Part shown: piece by piece, positions 50,823-61,968 of the stretch
Numbering within the stretch: the stretch's first letter is position 1
How the letters are laid out: every line of letters starts with the position of its first letter
NCBI RefSeq assembly: GCF_003417535.1
Contig: NZ_QVLS01000010.1
Coordinates: 166,978 to 230,977, forward strand
Origin: Hydrogenophaga borbori
Lineage (GTDB): Bacteria; Pseudomonadota; Gammaproteobacteria; Burkholderiales; Burkholderiaceae_C
DNA length: 64,000 nt
Direction of reading: 5' to 3'
Program-made: the position numbers and the translations under genes
Notes under the pieces: model-generated
Told to the model about the DNA's origin: nothing
Database searches by the model: none
The model's input: the letters and a program-made list of their open reading frames with translations, nothing else

Positions 50823-50881
50823 TCCGGCGGCGGGCGGGCGGCGCCGGATCGCCTCTGGACCCGCGCCCCGGCGCTTGCCGC

Positions 50882-50887
50882 CACAAT
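50882..50887 (+). promoter_or_regulatory. CACAAT -10-like box directly before pepP
   Basis: GCCACAATGGCGCG ends 6 nt before the pepP ATG at 50894, with no ribosome-binding site between. This is the same short-leader layout as purB. Confidence 0.4.
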
Positions 50888-50893
50888 GGCGCG

Positions 50894-52291
50894 ATGGACG
50901 CCTCGACCCACTTCCGCCTCTACGCCGAGCGCCGCGCGCGCCTGGCCTCGCAACTCGGCCCCGGTGGCATCGCCATCGTGCCCACCGCGCTGGAACGTCC
51001 GCGCAACCGAGACACCGACTTCATCTACCGGCACGACAGCTACTTCTACTACCTGAGCGGCTTCGCCGAGCCGCAGGCCTGGCTGTTGATCACCGCCGAG
51101 GGCCGCACCACGCTGTTTTGCCAACCCAAGGACCTGGAGCGCGAGATCTGGGATGGCATCCGCCTGGGCCCCGAGGCCGCGCCGGCCGCGCTGGGCGTGG
51201 ACGAGGCCTTCTCCGTCGCCGAACTCGACCAGCGCCTGCCACGGCTGCTGGAGAACCGCGCGGTGGTCTGGTATCCCTTCGCCACCCACGCGGGGCTGGA
51301 AGGCCGCATCGATGGCTGGCTGCAGAAGGTGCGCGCGCGCGTGCGCTACGGTGCCCTGTGCCCCGAAAGCCAGCGCGACCTGTGCACCCCGCTCGACGAG
51401 ATGCGCCTGGTGAAGGACGCGCACGAGCTGGACATCATGCGCCGCGCCTCGCGCATCAGCGCGCGCGGTCACATCCGCGCCATGCAGCGCAGCGCCGCCA
51501 TGCTGCGCGCCGGCCAGGACGTGCGCGAGTACCACCTCGACGCCGAGCTGCTGCACGAGTTCCGCCAGGGCGGCTCGCAGTACCCGGCCTACGGCAGCAT
51601 CGTGGCGGCCGGCGCCAACGCCTGCATCCTCCACTACCGCGCCGACGCCGCGCCCATCCGCGACGGCGAGCTGGTGCTGATCGACGCCGGCTGCGAGCTC
51701 GACGGCTACGCCAGCGACATCACGCGCACCTTCCCCGCCAATGGCCGCTTCACCGGTCCGCAGCGCGCGGTCTATGAACTGGTGCTGGCCAGCCAGGACG
51801 CCGCCGTCGCCGCCACCCGGTCCGGCGCGCGTTTCGTCGGCCCGCACGAGGCCACCGTCAAGGTGCTCGCCCAAGGCCTGCTCGACCTGGGCCTGCTCGA
51901 CAGGAACAAAGTCGGCACGGTGGACGACGTGATCGCCCAGCGCGCGTATTTCCCGTTCTACATGCACCGCACCGGCCACTGGCTGGGCATGGATGTGCAC
52001 GATTGCGGCAGCTACGTCGAGCCGTCCGAGGTCGGCCAGGTCAGTGAGCGCCAGGACCCGCTGTCCGGCGAGACCATCAAGGACCGCCCCAGCCGCATCC
52101 TGCGCCCGGGCATGGTGCTCACCATCGAGCCGGGGCTGTACATCCGCCCCGCCGAAGGCGTGCCCGAACGCTTCTGGAACATCGGCATCCGCATCGAGGA
52201 CGACGCCGTGGTCACCGAGACCGGCTGCGAGCTGATCACCCGCGACGTGCCGGTGGCGCCGGATGCCATCGAGGCGCTGATGCGGGGCTGA
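50894..52291 (+). CDS. pepP: Xaa-Pro aminopeptidase (aminopeptidase P)
   Basis: The 465-residue M24B metallopeptidase removes an N-terminal residue preceding proline. The N-terminal domain (about 1-170) has DTDFIYRHDSYFYYLSGF. The pita-bread domain has metal ligands in LIDAGCELDGYASDITRTF (two Asp), MHRTGHWLGMDVHD (His), TIEPGLYI (Glu) and GIRIEDD (Glu). ATG at 50894 is the first start that fits the family N-terminus. Confidence 0.94.
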   Translation: MDASTHFRLYAERRARLASQLGPGGIAIVPTALERPRNRDTDFIYRHDSYFYYLSGFAEPQAWLLITAEGRTTLFCQPKDLEREIWDGIRLGPEAAPAALGVDEAFSVAELDQRLPRLLENRAVVWYPFATHAGLEGRIDGWLQKVRARVRYGALCPESQRDLCTPLDEMRLVKDAHELDIMRRASRISARGHIRAMQRSAAMLRAGQDVREYHLDAELLHEFRQGGSQYPAYGSIVAAGANACILHYRADAAPIRDGELVLIDAGCELDGYASDITRTFPANGRFTGPQRAVYELVLASQDAAVAATRSGARFVGPHEATVKVLAQGLLDLGLLDRNKVGTVDDVIAQRAYFPFYMHRTGHWLGMDVHDCGSYVEPSEVGQVSERQDPLSGETIKDRPSRILRPGMVLTIEPGLYIRPAEGVPERFWNIGIRIEDDAVVTETGCELITRDVPVAPDAIEALMRG

Positions 52292-52296
52292 GCCGA

Positions 52297-52605
52297 CTAC
52301 TGCAGCGTGCGGTGCTCCGGCAGGAGGGGCATCAGCCCGGCGGCGGGCACCGCGGCGCCGCCCAGTTCCAGCAGCCAGCGCGAACTCAGCCGGCCCAGCA
52401 ACACCCGCATGGGCCGCGACAGCGCCGGGTGCTGCGCCAGTTCGGTGAGGTTGCTCACCACCTTGCCGACCATCAGTTCGCGCTGGCACACCGGACCGCT
52501 GTGCTGGGCGCAACCGGTCATGAGCGCGAGCGTGCCGGCCAGCAGCGCCTCGACGGGCGGCAGGCTGTATTCCTCGTCGGCGTGGGTCGGAAAGGGCGGC
52601 TTCAT
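52297..52605 (-). CDS. Small protein of unknown function, divergent from bfr
   Basis: The 102-residue product begins [45 protein letters not shown] and ends in an amphipathic region with LLPEHRTLQ. It has two Cys (in GCAQ and PVCQ) and no signal peptide or membrane helix. The ATG at 52605 has GGAG at 8 nt. It is divergent from bacterioferritin with a Fur box in between, so it is likely iron-responsive and may take part in iron storage or mobilisation. I do not recognise a characterised homologue. Confidence 0.65.
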   Translation of the reverse strand: MKPPFPTHADEEYSLPPVEALLAGTLALMTGCAQHSGPVCQRELMVGKVVSNLTELAQHPALSRPMRVLLGRLSSRWLLELGGAAVPAAGLMPLLPEHRTLQ

Positions 52606-52638
52606 GGGGTGCTCCGGCGGTGACAGGCCGGTCATCAT

Positions 52639-52655
52639 ATGAGAACAATTCTCAT
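52639..52655. promoter_or_regulatory. Fur box between the small unknown gene and bfr
   Basis: ATGAGAA-CAA-TTCTCAT is a perfect 7-bp inverted repeat that matches the core of Fur operators (GAGAAT...ATTCTC). It lies 79 nt upstream of bfr and 34 nt upstream of the divergent small gene. Confidence 0.82.
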
Positions 52656-52733
52656 TTGCAAAATGCACCTCCCTTGCCCCCACCGGCGATGGGCCCACAA
52701 TCCCCCGGCCGCAACAACGACAAGGAGAGTCAC

Positions 52734-53210
52734 ATGAAAGGCGACAAGAAAGTGATTGCCCACCTTCAGGCGCAACTGAAGAACGAGCTGACGGCGATCA
52801 ACCAGTACTTCGTGCACTACCGCATGCTCAAACACTGGGGCCTGGACAAGCTCGCGGGCAAGGAATACGAGGAATCGATCGGCGAGATGAAGCACGCCGA
52901 CAAGCTGATGGACCGCATCTTCATGCTCGACGGCCTGCCCAACCTGCAGGACCTGGGCAAGCTCGGCATCGGCGAGGACGTGCCCGAGATCCTGCGCTGC
53001 GACCTCGCGCTCGAGCAAGGCGCGCAGGCCACCATCAAGGAAGGCATCGCGCACTGCGAGGCCGTGCGCGACTACGTCTCGCGCGACCTGCTCCAGACCA
53101 TCCTGGACGACACCGAGGAACACATCGACTTCCTGGAGACGCAGATCGAGCTGGTCGAGAAGGTCGGCCTGCAGAACTACCTGCAGAGCCAGATGGGCTC
53201 GGTGAGCTGA
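52734..53210 (+). CDS. bfr: Bacterioferritin
   Basis: The 158-residue four-helix protein assembles into a 24-mer that stores iron and binds haem. Canonical residues are all at expected positions: Glu18, Tyr25, Glu51, the haem-ligand Met52 and His54 at the N-terminal end, and [11 protein letters not shown] carrying the later Glu/His ferroxidase ligands. It has AAGGAGAG before the ATG. A Fur box is upstream and bfd downstream. Confidence 0.97.
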   Translation: MKGDKKVIAHLQAQLKNELTAINQYFVHYRMLKHWGLDKLAGKEYEESIGEMKHADKLMDRIFMLDGLPNLQDLGKLGIGEDVPEILRCDLALEQGAQATIKEGIAHCEAVRDYVSRDLLQTILDDTEEHIDFLETQIELVEKVGLQNYLQSQMGSVS

Positions 53211-53266
53211 GGCGACGCAGGGGAGAAGCCGCCCGTCGGGTGGCTTTCAAGAGGGCTTGCACAATG

Positions 53267-53285
53267 AATGCGATCTATTATCATT
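53267..53285. promoter_or_regulatory. Weaker Fur-like site before bfd
   Basis: AATGCGATCTATTATCATT resembles the NAT-repeat Fur consensus with imperfect symmetry, 28 nt upstream of the bfd ATG. A GCTTGCACAATG stretch just before it may be promoter. Confidence 0.45.
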
Positions 53286-53312
53286 TGCAGGAGTTTCTTG
53301 GTACCCAACCCC

Positions 53313-53537
53313 ATGATCGTCTGCGTTTGCCACCGTGTCAGTGACAAGACCATCGCCCAGTGCGCCCGGTCCGGCATGGCGTTCGACGACATCCAGCTCG
53401 AACTCGGCGTGGCCACACAGTGCGGCCAGTGCGAAGGCTGCGCGCGCTCGGTCTTTGCCGAATGCGCCCCGGGCCAAGTCGTGGCCCACCTGCAGCGACA
53501 GACCGCCGAACAGGCCCGCCAGGCCGAACGCGCCTGA
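53313..53537 (+). CDS. bfd: Bacterioferritin-associated ferredoxin
   Basis: The 74-residue [2Fe-2S] protein reduces ferric iron in the Bfr core so it can be released. It starts [11 protein letters not shown] (Cys4, Cys6) and has [10 protein letters not shown] (Cys37, Cys40, with an extra Cys43). The C-terminus is Gln/Ala-rich. It lies 102 nt past bfr with its own Fur-like site, consistent with expression at low iron. Confidence 0.93.
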   Translation: MIVCVCHRVSDKTIAQCARSGMAFDDIQLELGVATQCGQCEGCARSVFAECAPGQVVAHLQRQTAEQARQAERA

Positions 53538-53639
53538 GCCTGCTCGCCCGCCCTGGGCGAGCCCATTCCCCCCTTTCCAGTCACAAGCCCTTCACCCGGG
53601 ACGCCCTGTGTGCGCCCCCGGGTTTCCGCGTGCCCGACT

Positions 53640-53664
53640 TAGAATGCGAATTCGCCTTTCGCAT
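53640..53664. promoter_or_regulatory. maeB -10 box and overlapping inverted repeat
   Basis: TAGAAT (53640-53645) overlaps the left arm of ATGCGAA-N7-TTCGCAT (53644-53664), a perfect 7-bp inverted repeat covering the likely transcription start of maeB. The layout suits a repressor, none of which is assigned. Confidence 0.45.
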
Positions 53665-53690
53665 GGCAAAAATCAAGGCCGGAGACGTGC

Positions 53691-56018
<2,328 letters not shown>

Positions 56019-56069
56019 GGCGTTCAGGCAAAGCGGGCGCTAACTTTTTTTGACGGTTTTCGCCCCGCC

Positions 56070-56092
56070 GACTGCCTGTTTTTTAGGCAGTC
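56070..56092 (+). terminator. Terminator-like hairpin after maeB
   Basis: GACTGCCT and AGGCAGTC pair around a T-rich loop, followed by GCTTGCGTTTT. It is 51 nt after the maeB stop. Confidence 0.6.
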
Positions 56093-56137
56093 GCTTGCGT
56101 TTTGGCGCCGGTTAGGGCACACTCTCGCGCTTGAATT

Positions 56138-56174
56138 CAGGGTTAACCCCAGGGCATTGGCCCAGGGTTGACCC
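56138..56174. repeat. Two direct repeats CAGGGTTRACCC before the RNase gene
   Basis: CAGGGTTAACCC (56138-56149) and CAGGGTTGACCC (56163-56174) are spaced 25 nt apart start to start. The GGGTTAACCC core of the first is self-complementary. They lie 22-60 nt before the RNase ATG, a plausible operator position. Confidence 0.5.
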
Positions 56175-56196
56175 GCATCAGGAGCAAGCCAACCTC

Positions 56197-56625
56197 ATGG
56201 ATTTGCGGCGGGTACGCCAGCACTGGGGCAGGGGAAAAGCCGGCTTATTTGCGGCTGTCGCGGCCACCGTGGTCGCCAGCGCAAGCACCTTTTTGGTGCA
56301 GGCCCGCGGCCCCGAGTCCTCCGTCCTCGCCCCTGCCGCGTCCATGTCGGTATCGGCCCTGCCTACGCAGGGTCAGCAGGTTCTGGGCCAGATCCGCCAG
56401 GGTGGGCCCTTTCGCTACGAAAAAGACGGCACGGTCTTCTTCAACCGCGAGGGCCTGCTGCCCAGGGAACAGCGGGGGTACTACCGGGAATACACCGTAC
56501 CCACTCCGGGTTTGAACCACCGGGGAGCGCGGCGTATTGTGTGTGGCGGCGCGCAACCCGCCGTACCTGATGCCTGCTATTACACCGAGGACCACTACTC
56601 GAGCTTCAAGCGCATCGTGCAGTGA
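56197..56625 (+). CDS. Secreted guanyl-specific ribonuclease of the barnase/N1-T1 family
   Basis: The 142-residue protein has a hydrophobic export segment (about 16-36) and a C-terminal RNase domain (about 58-142). Catalytic positions of the family are visible: Glu98 in YYREYTV, Arg112/113 in GARRIVCGG, His133 in TEDHYSSF. Cys116 and Cys127 can form a disulfide. It should cut RNA after guanine outside the cytoplasm. An AGGAG lies about 13 nt before the ATG. The barstar-family gene follows after 53 nt. Confidence 0.88.
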   Translation: MDLRRVRQHWGRGKAGLFAAVAATVVASASTFLVQARGPESSVLAPAASMSVSALPTQGQQVLGQIRQGGPFRYEKDGTVFFNREGLLPREQRGYYREYTVPTPGLNHRGARRIVCGGAQPAVPDACYYTEDHYSSFKRIVQ

Positions 56626-56678
56626 ACCTCCGAAGATCGATCGGTATTTCAACCTTTGACTGTGAAAGAGACGCGGAG

Positions 56679-57221
56679 ATGGACACGCCACTTCGTAATG
56701 TGCGACCCAACATCGTTCAGTCGATTCGCGCCTATGGCGTGAAAGACCTGCAAGCGGCGGCCGAGTACCTCGGCCACCACTTCCTCTACGCCAACCTGGC
56801 CAAGGCGCAGAGCAAGCAGGATGTGCTGGAGTTGATCGCCGCCCAATACACCTTGCCGGCGCACTTCGGCAAGAACTTCGATGCGCTGTACGACTGCATG
56901 ACCGACATGGTCCACAAGTCCGGCCCGCAGACCGGTTTCATCGTGGTGCTTGAGCACATCCCGGCGCACAGCAAGTTTGACAAGGAAGCGCGCGAGCAGC
57001 TGCTCGACATTTTCCGCGACGCCGCCGACTACTGGAGCGACCGCAAGATCCCGTTCCGCTGCTTCTATTCCTTTTCGGTGGCGCGCAGCCCCAAGGGCGA
57101 GGAGCCGATCGAAGTGCAGAACGAGGAGCCCATGCCGACGGACAAGATCCTCGACGTGAGCCCGCAAGCGCTGCGCATGAGCAGCCCGTTCAACGCCGGG
57201 TACTGGCTCGCCGCGGCGTAA
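56679..57221 (+). CDS. Barstar-family ribonuclease inhibitor
   Basis: The 180-residue cytoplasmic protein contains a barstar core (about 35-130): FLYANLAKAQSKQDVLELIA, then PAHFGKNFDALYDCMTDMV, the inhibitory helix-loop wording of the family. It has about 30 extra N-terminal residues and about 45 C-terminal residues beyond the 90-residue Bacillus barstar. It should block the RNase encoded upstream before export. The ATG at 56679 follows a GGAG. A terminator ends the unit at 57311-57339. Confidence 0.9.
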   Translation: MDTPLRNVRPNIVQSIRAYGVKDLQAAAEYLGHHFLYANLAKAQSKQDVLELIAAQYTLPAHFGKNFDALYDCMTDMVHKSGPQTGFIVVLEHIPAHSKFDKEAREQLLDIFRDAADYWSDRKIPFRCFYSFSVARSPKGEEPIEVQNEEPMPTDKILDVSPQALRMSSPFNAGYWLAAA

Positions 57222-57310
57222 CCCGGGCGCTCCCCGCCGCGCCTGCGGCGCATCCCCTCACAGGGGACGGAGCCGACGGACCGGCAGGGCCGGACCCTTG
57301 GCACCACAGG

Positions 57311-57339
57311 AAGGCCGCGACACCCGTCGCGGCCTTTTT
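57311..57339 (+). terminator. Intrinsic terminator of the RNase-barstar unit
   Basis: AAGGCCGCGAC and GTCGCGGCCTT form an 11-bp stem with a 4-nt loop, followed by a T-run on the + strand. The stop codon of convergent rsmA lies in the T-run. Confidence 0.85.
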
Positions 57340-58100
57340 CATGCCTGCGTGGCTTGAGCCAGCGCCACGTACTCGGCCACCGGCACTTCTTCGGCCCTTC
57401 TCTGCAGATCGAAGTTGCCGCCGGCCTGGCGCTGCTCCAGCCACTTGCCCAGGGTGTGGCGCAGCAGCTTGCGACGCTGGCTGAAGGCGACCTGCACCAG
57501 CTCGGCCAAGTGCCTCCGATCGAGAACCGGTGGCTCGGCCAAGGGCAACATGCGCACCACGGCGCTGTCGACGCGCGGCGGCGGATCGAAGGCCTCGGGC
57601 GGCACGAACAGCACGTTTTCCATGGCGTAGCGCCACTGCAGCATCACCGACAGGCGCCCGTAGTCGGCCGTGGCGGGCGCGGCGACCATGCGGTCGATGA
57701 CCTCCTTCTGCAGCATGAAGTGCTGGTCCTGCACGGCCGCGACGTGCTCGAGCAGGTGAAAGAGGATGGGCGTGGAGATGTTGTAGGGCAGGTTGCCGAC
57801 CACCCGCAAGGGGCCGGACGCGGACGCGCGCAGGGCGCTGAAATCCACCTGGAGCACGTCGGACTCGACCACGTCGAGCTGACCGTGGTCGCGCAGCCGC
57901 GCCGCGAGATCGCGGTCGAGTTCGATCACCGTCAAGCGGCCGAGCCGCTCCACCAGCGGCTGCGTGAGCGCCGCCAGGCCCGGGCCGATCTCGACCATGG
58001 GCTGGCCCGGGCGCGGATCGATCGCGCGCACGATGGCGTCGATGACGCCGGTGTCGGTGAGGAAGTGCTGCCCGAAGCGCTTGCGCGCGATGTGCTTCAC
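57339..58100 (-). CDS. rsmA: 16S rRNA (adenine1518/1519-N6)-dimethyltransferase
   Basis: RsmA (KsgA) dimethylates two adjacent adenines in helix 45 of 16S rRNA during 30S maturation. The 253-residue protein begins [13 protein letters not shown], has the SAM motif [14 protein letters not shown], the acidic ELDRDLA loop and catalytic NLPYNIS. The start is GTG at 58100, overlapping the surA stop (GTGA), so it is translationally coupled to surA. Confidence 0.96.
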   Translation of the reverse strand: MKHIARKRFGQHFLTDTGVIDAIVRAIDPRPGQPMVEIGPGLAALTQPLVERLGRLTVIELDRDLAARLRDHGQLDVVESDVLQVDFSALRASASGPLRVVGNLPYNISTPILFHLLEHVAAVQDQHFMLQKEVIDRMVAAPATADYGRLSVMLQWRYAMENVLFVPPEAFDPPPRVDSAVVRMLPLAEPPVLDRRHLAELVQVAFSQRRKLLRHTLGKWLEQRQAGGNFDLQRRAEEVPVAEYVALAQATQA

Positions 58101-59467
58101 GGCTGCGGGTCTTCGCGCATCTCGACGTAGGCGCGCGAGCGCACGTCGCGCGCCCACAGCGCCAGCGCCTCGTCCATCTTCTGCTCGCGCACGACCATGC
58201 GCAGGCGCTCGCGCTGCTGCTTTTCGTCGAGTTGCACGTTGCGGCGCTCGTCGACGCGAATGAGGTGCACGCCGAAGCGCGAGACGATGGGCTCGGACAC
58301 CTCGCCCGGGCGCAGGCGGTTCATGGCCTCTTCGAACTCGGGCACGAACTGGCCGGGCAGGGCCCAGCCCAGGCTGCCGCCGTTGGCGGCCGAACCGTCC
58401 TGGCTGTTCTCGCGCGCCAGCGTTTCGAAATTCGCCGTGCCGGCCGCGATGCGCTGGCGGAAATCGCTCAGGCGCGCGATGGCGGCCTCGGGCGTGAGCT
58501 GCGCGCTCGGCCGCAGCAGGATATGGCTGGCGCGCGTCTGCGTCACGCTCATGGAGGGCATGCCGGCCTGGCGCTTGTCGTTCACCTTGAGCACGTGAAA
58601 CCCGGCCGGGCTGCGCAGCGGGCCGGCGATGGCGCCCGGCGCCAGATTGCGCGTGCTGCTCACGAAAAGATCGGGCAGCCGGCTGGCCGCGCGCCAGCCG
58701 AACTCGCCGCCGTTGACGCGCTCGGCGGCGTCGGAGAATTCGCGCGCGAGCGCGGCGAAGTCCTCGCCAGCGCGGGCGCGCTCGGCCACGCGCTGCGCGC
58801 GCGCCTGGCGCTCGGCCACCAAGGCCTCGCTGGCGTTCTCGGGCACCAGCACCAGCACGTGGCTGAGGTTGAGCTCGAGGTTCTCGACGCCGCTGCTGCC
58901 CTTCTGCTCGCGCAGGTATTCGTCGATGTCGGCGTCGGTCACGCGCACGCGCGAATCGACTTCGCGGTCGCGCAGGCGCTGCAGCAACTGCTGCTGGCGC
59001 AGCTCCTCGCGGAAGCGGTTGATGTCGTAGCCGTCGGCGCGCAGCCGGCGGCGGAACTCTTCGTGGCTCAGGCTGTTCTGGGCGGCGATGTTCTGCTCGG
59101 CCTGGTCGATCTCGGCGTCGCTCACGCGCAGTCCGCTTTCGCGGGCCAGGTGCAGCTGCGCGCGCTCGTTGATGAGCTGCTCGACCACCTGGCGCAACAG
59201 CACCTCGCGCGGCGGGGCGTTGGTGATGTTGCGCTGCGCGATGGTCTGCTCGACCTGGCGCAGGCGCTGGCGCACCTCGTGGTTGGTGACGGGCTCGGAA
59301 TTGACCAGGGCGACGATGTAGTCGGCCGTGCGGTTGCCCGCGGCGGGCGCGGTGGCCGAGGGCAGGGTGAGGCCGCCCGGGGTGCGCAGGGTCTGGGCCG
59401 GCACGGCGGCGGACCACAGCAGGGCCAGGCCCAGGGCAAGAGCGGTCAGGAAGGGGCGGTCAGTCAT
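58097..59467 (-). CDS. surA: Periplasmic chaperone / peptidyl-prolyl isomerase SurA
   Basis: SurA escorts outer-membrane proteins including LptD. The 456-residue protein has a signal peptide ([20 protein letters not shown]), an N-terminal chaperone domain (about 48-190) and two parvulin domains: [11 protein letters not shown]...GGEFGWR and [12 protein letters not shown]...[18 protein letters not shown]. It overlaps lptD by 8 nt and rsmA by 4 nt. Confidence 0.96.
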   Translation of the reverse strand: MTDRPFLTALALGLALLWSAAVPAQTLRTPGGLTLPSATAPAAGNRTADYIVALVNSEPVTNHEVRQRLRQVEQTIAQRNITNAPPREVLLRQVVEQLINERAQLHLARESGLRVSDAEIDQAEQNIAAQNSLSHEEFRRRLRADGYDINRFREELRQQQLLQRLRDREVDSRVRVTDADIDEYLREQKGSSGVENLELNLSHVLVLVPENASEALVAERQARAQRVAERARAGEDFAALAREFSDAAERVNGGEFGWRAASRLPDLFVSSTRNLAPGAIAGPLRSPAGFHVLKVNDKRQAGMPSMSVTQTRASHILLRPSAQLTPEAAIARLSDFRQRIAAGTANFETLARENSQDGSAANGGSLGWALPGQFVPEFEEAMNRLRPGEVSEPIVSRFGVHLIRVDERRNVQLDEKQQRERLRMVVREQKMDEALALWARDVRSRAYVEMREDPQP

Positions 59468-61847
59468 AACGTTGGAACCGGCTCGGCGGGTTGATTTCTT
59501 CGCGCAGGTATTGGTAGCGCGGTACGTTGTCCCTGAGGGTCTGCAGCGGGTTGGAGCCGAGGCGCGTGAAGCCCGTGAATTCGAGCTGGAACAGGATGCG
59601 TTGGTTCGCCGAGGCCGCGCTGCGCTGGAGCCTTTCGAGCACCACGCGCCCGATCCAGCAGCCGGCATCGTACTCAAAGCCCGCCACCAGATCGACGATC
59701 TTGCGGTCGGGCACGCTGTAGTTGACGCGGCCCACGCCATACCACTGGCCGGGGCCGAGGGCCTGGCCGGGCACGGCCTCGGGGCTGCGGCCGAAGATGC
59801 CGCTCAGCGGCCACTGCCAGCCGATGTCGAACTGCTCGGAGGCGCCGCGCTGCAGGCGCCAGGCGGCGCTGAGCACGCGGTAGGGCCCGGGCGTGTAGCG
59901 CGCGCTCACGGTGGTGCGCACGGACTCGTTGCTGCTCGGGTTGTACTGGAAGGTGGTGTCGAACAGCCAGCGCGGCGTCCACTGCACGCGCGCGGCCAGC
60001 AGCACGTCGCTGAACCGCTCCTGCACGGGGGTGCCGCCGGGCAGCGTGACGTCCTGGTCGGCCAGCAGGTAGCGCTGCGCGATGCCCAGGCGCACGATCT
60101 CGGCGCCGGTGCCGGGGTCGAGCAGGCGCGAGCTCACGCCCAGGGTGACGCCACGCGTATCGGAGATGCGGTCGTTGCCGGTGAAGACGTTGTCGGAGTA
60201 GATGGTCGCGAGGTTGAAGTCGGTCGCGGCCGAGTCGTAGTTGGGCAGGAAGCTCTGGTCGCGGTACGGCGTCCAGGTGAAGTAGGCGCGCGGCTCCAGG
60301 GTCTGCAGGAAGGCGCGGCCGAAGTAGCTGGCGTCGCGCTCGAACACCAGGCCGCTGTCCAGGCTGACGGTGGGCACGGCGCGCGAGGCGCTGCGCTGGC
60401 CGTTGGCCAGCGGCTGGTCGAAGTTGTACTGCGTGCTGTGCAGCCGCGCGCGCGGCTCGATGAACCAGCCCGGCGTCTGGAAGCGGTGGCTGATGGTCGC
60501 GACGGCCATCGCGCGCTCGCCGTTGGGCTGGCCGGTGAGCAAGGGATCGGACTCGAAGCGCGTGTACTCGCCGTAGAGCGACACCGCGCCCCGGCCCGAC
60601 AGGCCGCCCCAGTTCAGGTCGCTCAGACCGTAGTTCAGGCCCAGCGAGGGCAGGCGGTCGTAGGGCGGCGTGATCGGCGTCTCGATGTCCTGCAGCGTCT
60701 GCCAGGTGTAGACGCCGGCCGAGGCCGACCAGGGGCCTCGGCCCCAGCTGAGCACGGCGTCGCTGGGCAGCAGGCGCTGGGTCAGCGTGGCCGAGGCGCG
60801 CGGGAAGTCGCGCCAGTAGTTGTCGTCGCTCACCCGGTTGAGGTTGAGCGACAGGCCGGAGCTGCCGCCGCCGCCCAGGCGGTTGAGGGCGTTGGTGAGG
60901 GTCTGCGTGTGCTGCAGCGTGTAGCTCCAGCGGTCCTCGCCGCGCAGGCGGTCGGAGGGCATGAACGAGCCGCGCAGGCGACCGGTGTAGTCGGGCTGCA
61001 GGTAGCGGAACTCGGCGCCGATGTCGATCCCGCGCTTGGTCATCAGCGTGGGGAAAAGCGTCAGGTCGTAGTTCGGCGCCAGGTTGAGGTAATAGGGCAG
61101 CGTGAGCTCGAAGCCACTCAGGTTGTCCAGGTTGATGGCCGGCGGCAGCAGGCCCGACTTGCGCTCGTCGCTCAGCGGGAAGGTGAAGTAGGGCGCCCCC
61201 AGGATGGGCACGCCCTTGAATTCGAGCGCGCCGCCATAGGCCGTGCCGACCTGCTCCACGTTGTCGAACTCGATGCGGTTGGCGCGCACCAGCCAGGCCG
61301 GCATCCAGTCGGCGCCCGGCACGCGCGGGCAGGTGCTGTAGCGGGCCTGGTGCGCGGTGGAATGGTCCTGGTCCTGGAAGTCCATGCGCGCGGCGTCGCC
61401 GCGGCCGTTGTTGTTGAGCAGCTCGAACTGCGGCTGGTCGAAGTAGCCCTTGAAGGTGTCCACGTTGAGCCGCAGCTCGGGGCCCATGAACCGGTCGCCG
61501 CTGCGGTTGACGAGCACATTGCCCTCGGCGTGGGCCTCGCGCGTGCCGTCGTCGAAGCTCAGGCGGTCGGCGCGGATCACGGTGTCGTGGCGGCGCAGCT
61601 CGGCCTCGCCCTCGACGGTGGTGGACTCGCCGGTGTGGCCTTCGATGCGCTGGCCGGAGACGAACGTGGGCGTCTGGCTGCGCACGTCGGCCGGCAACTG
61701 CTCCTGCAGACGCAGGCTGGGGCGCAGCGTGAGGCCCTTGTCCTGCGCCTGTGCGGCGCTGGCCAGGCAGGCGCCGACCACCGCCACGGCCACCGGCGCG
61801 AGCGCGTACCGGACGGGGGAACGAGACGGAAGGGTGCGGCGTTTCAA
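59460..61847 (-). CDS. lptD: LPS-assembly protein LptD
   Basis: LptD is the outer-membrane beta-barrel that inserts lipopolysaccharide. The product of 795 residues has a signal peptide, a beta-jellyroll N-domain (about 45-190: GEAELRRHDTVIRADRLSFDDGT-type strands) and the barrel (about 210-795), with conserved Cys in YSTCPR and DAGCWIGR. No ATG or GTG lies near the signal peptide. TTG at 61847 (KRRTLPSRSP) gives a normal n-region, so a TTG start is inferred. Confidence 0.93.
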   Translation of the reverse strand: MKRRTLPSRSPVRYALAPVAVAVVGACLASAAQAQDKGLTLRPSLRLQEQLPADVRSQTPTFVSGQRIEGHTGESTTVEGEAELRRHDTVIRADRLSFDDGTREAHAEGNVLVNRSGDRFMGPELRLNVDTFKGYFDQPQFELLNNNGRGDAARMDFQDQDHSTAHQARYSTCPRVPGADWMPAWLVRANRIEFDNVEQVGTAYGGALEFKGVPILGAPYFTFPLSDERKSGLLPPAINLDNLSGFELTLPYYLNLAPNYDLTLFPTLMTKRGIDIGAEFRYLQPDYTGRLRGSFMPSDRLRGEDRWSYTLQHTQTLTNALNRLGGGGSSGLSLNLNRVSDDNYWRDFPRASATLTQRLLPSDAVLSWGRGPWSASAGVYTWQTLQDIETPITPPYDRLPSLGLNYGLSDLNWGGLSGRGAVSLYGEYTRFESDPLLTGQPNGERAMAVATISHRFQTPGWFIEPRARLHSTQYNFDQPLANGQRSASRAVPTVSLDSGLVFERDASYFGRAFLQTLEPRAYFTWTPYRDQSFLPNYDSAATDFNLATIYSDNVFTGNDRISDTRGVTLGVSSRLLDPGTGAEIVRLGIAQRYLLADQDVTLPGGTPVQERFSDVLLAARVQWTPRWLFDTTFQYNPSSNESVRTTVSARYTPGPYRVLSAAWRLQRGASEQFDIGWQWPLSGIFGRSPEAVPGQALGPGQWYGVGRVNYSVPDRKIVDLVAGFEYDAGCWIGRVVLERLQRSAASANQRILFQLEFTGFTRLGSNPLQTLRDNVPRYQYLREEINPPSRFQRYD

Positions 61848-61898
61848 GATCGGGCCCGGCGGCGTTCGGGCCGCGCACGCTGGCGTTGGAGGCGTTTG

Positions 61899-61904
61899 TA
61901 GAAT
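61899..61904 (+). promoter_or_regulatory. TAGAAT -10 box upstream of amgK
   Basis: TTTGTAGAATCCGCC lies 64 nt before the amgK ATG, within the lptD leader region of the opposite strand. Confidence 0.4.
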
Positions 61905-61968
61905 CCGCCGGATTATTCCACGGGGCCCGTCGCGGGCCTGGCGCCCAGCCCCCCCACCTCCCCCAACC

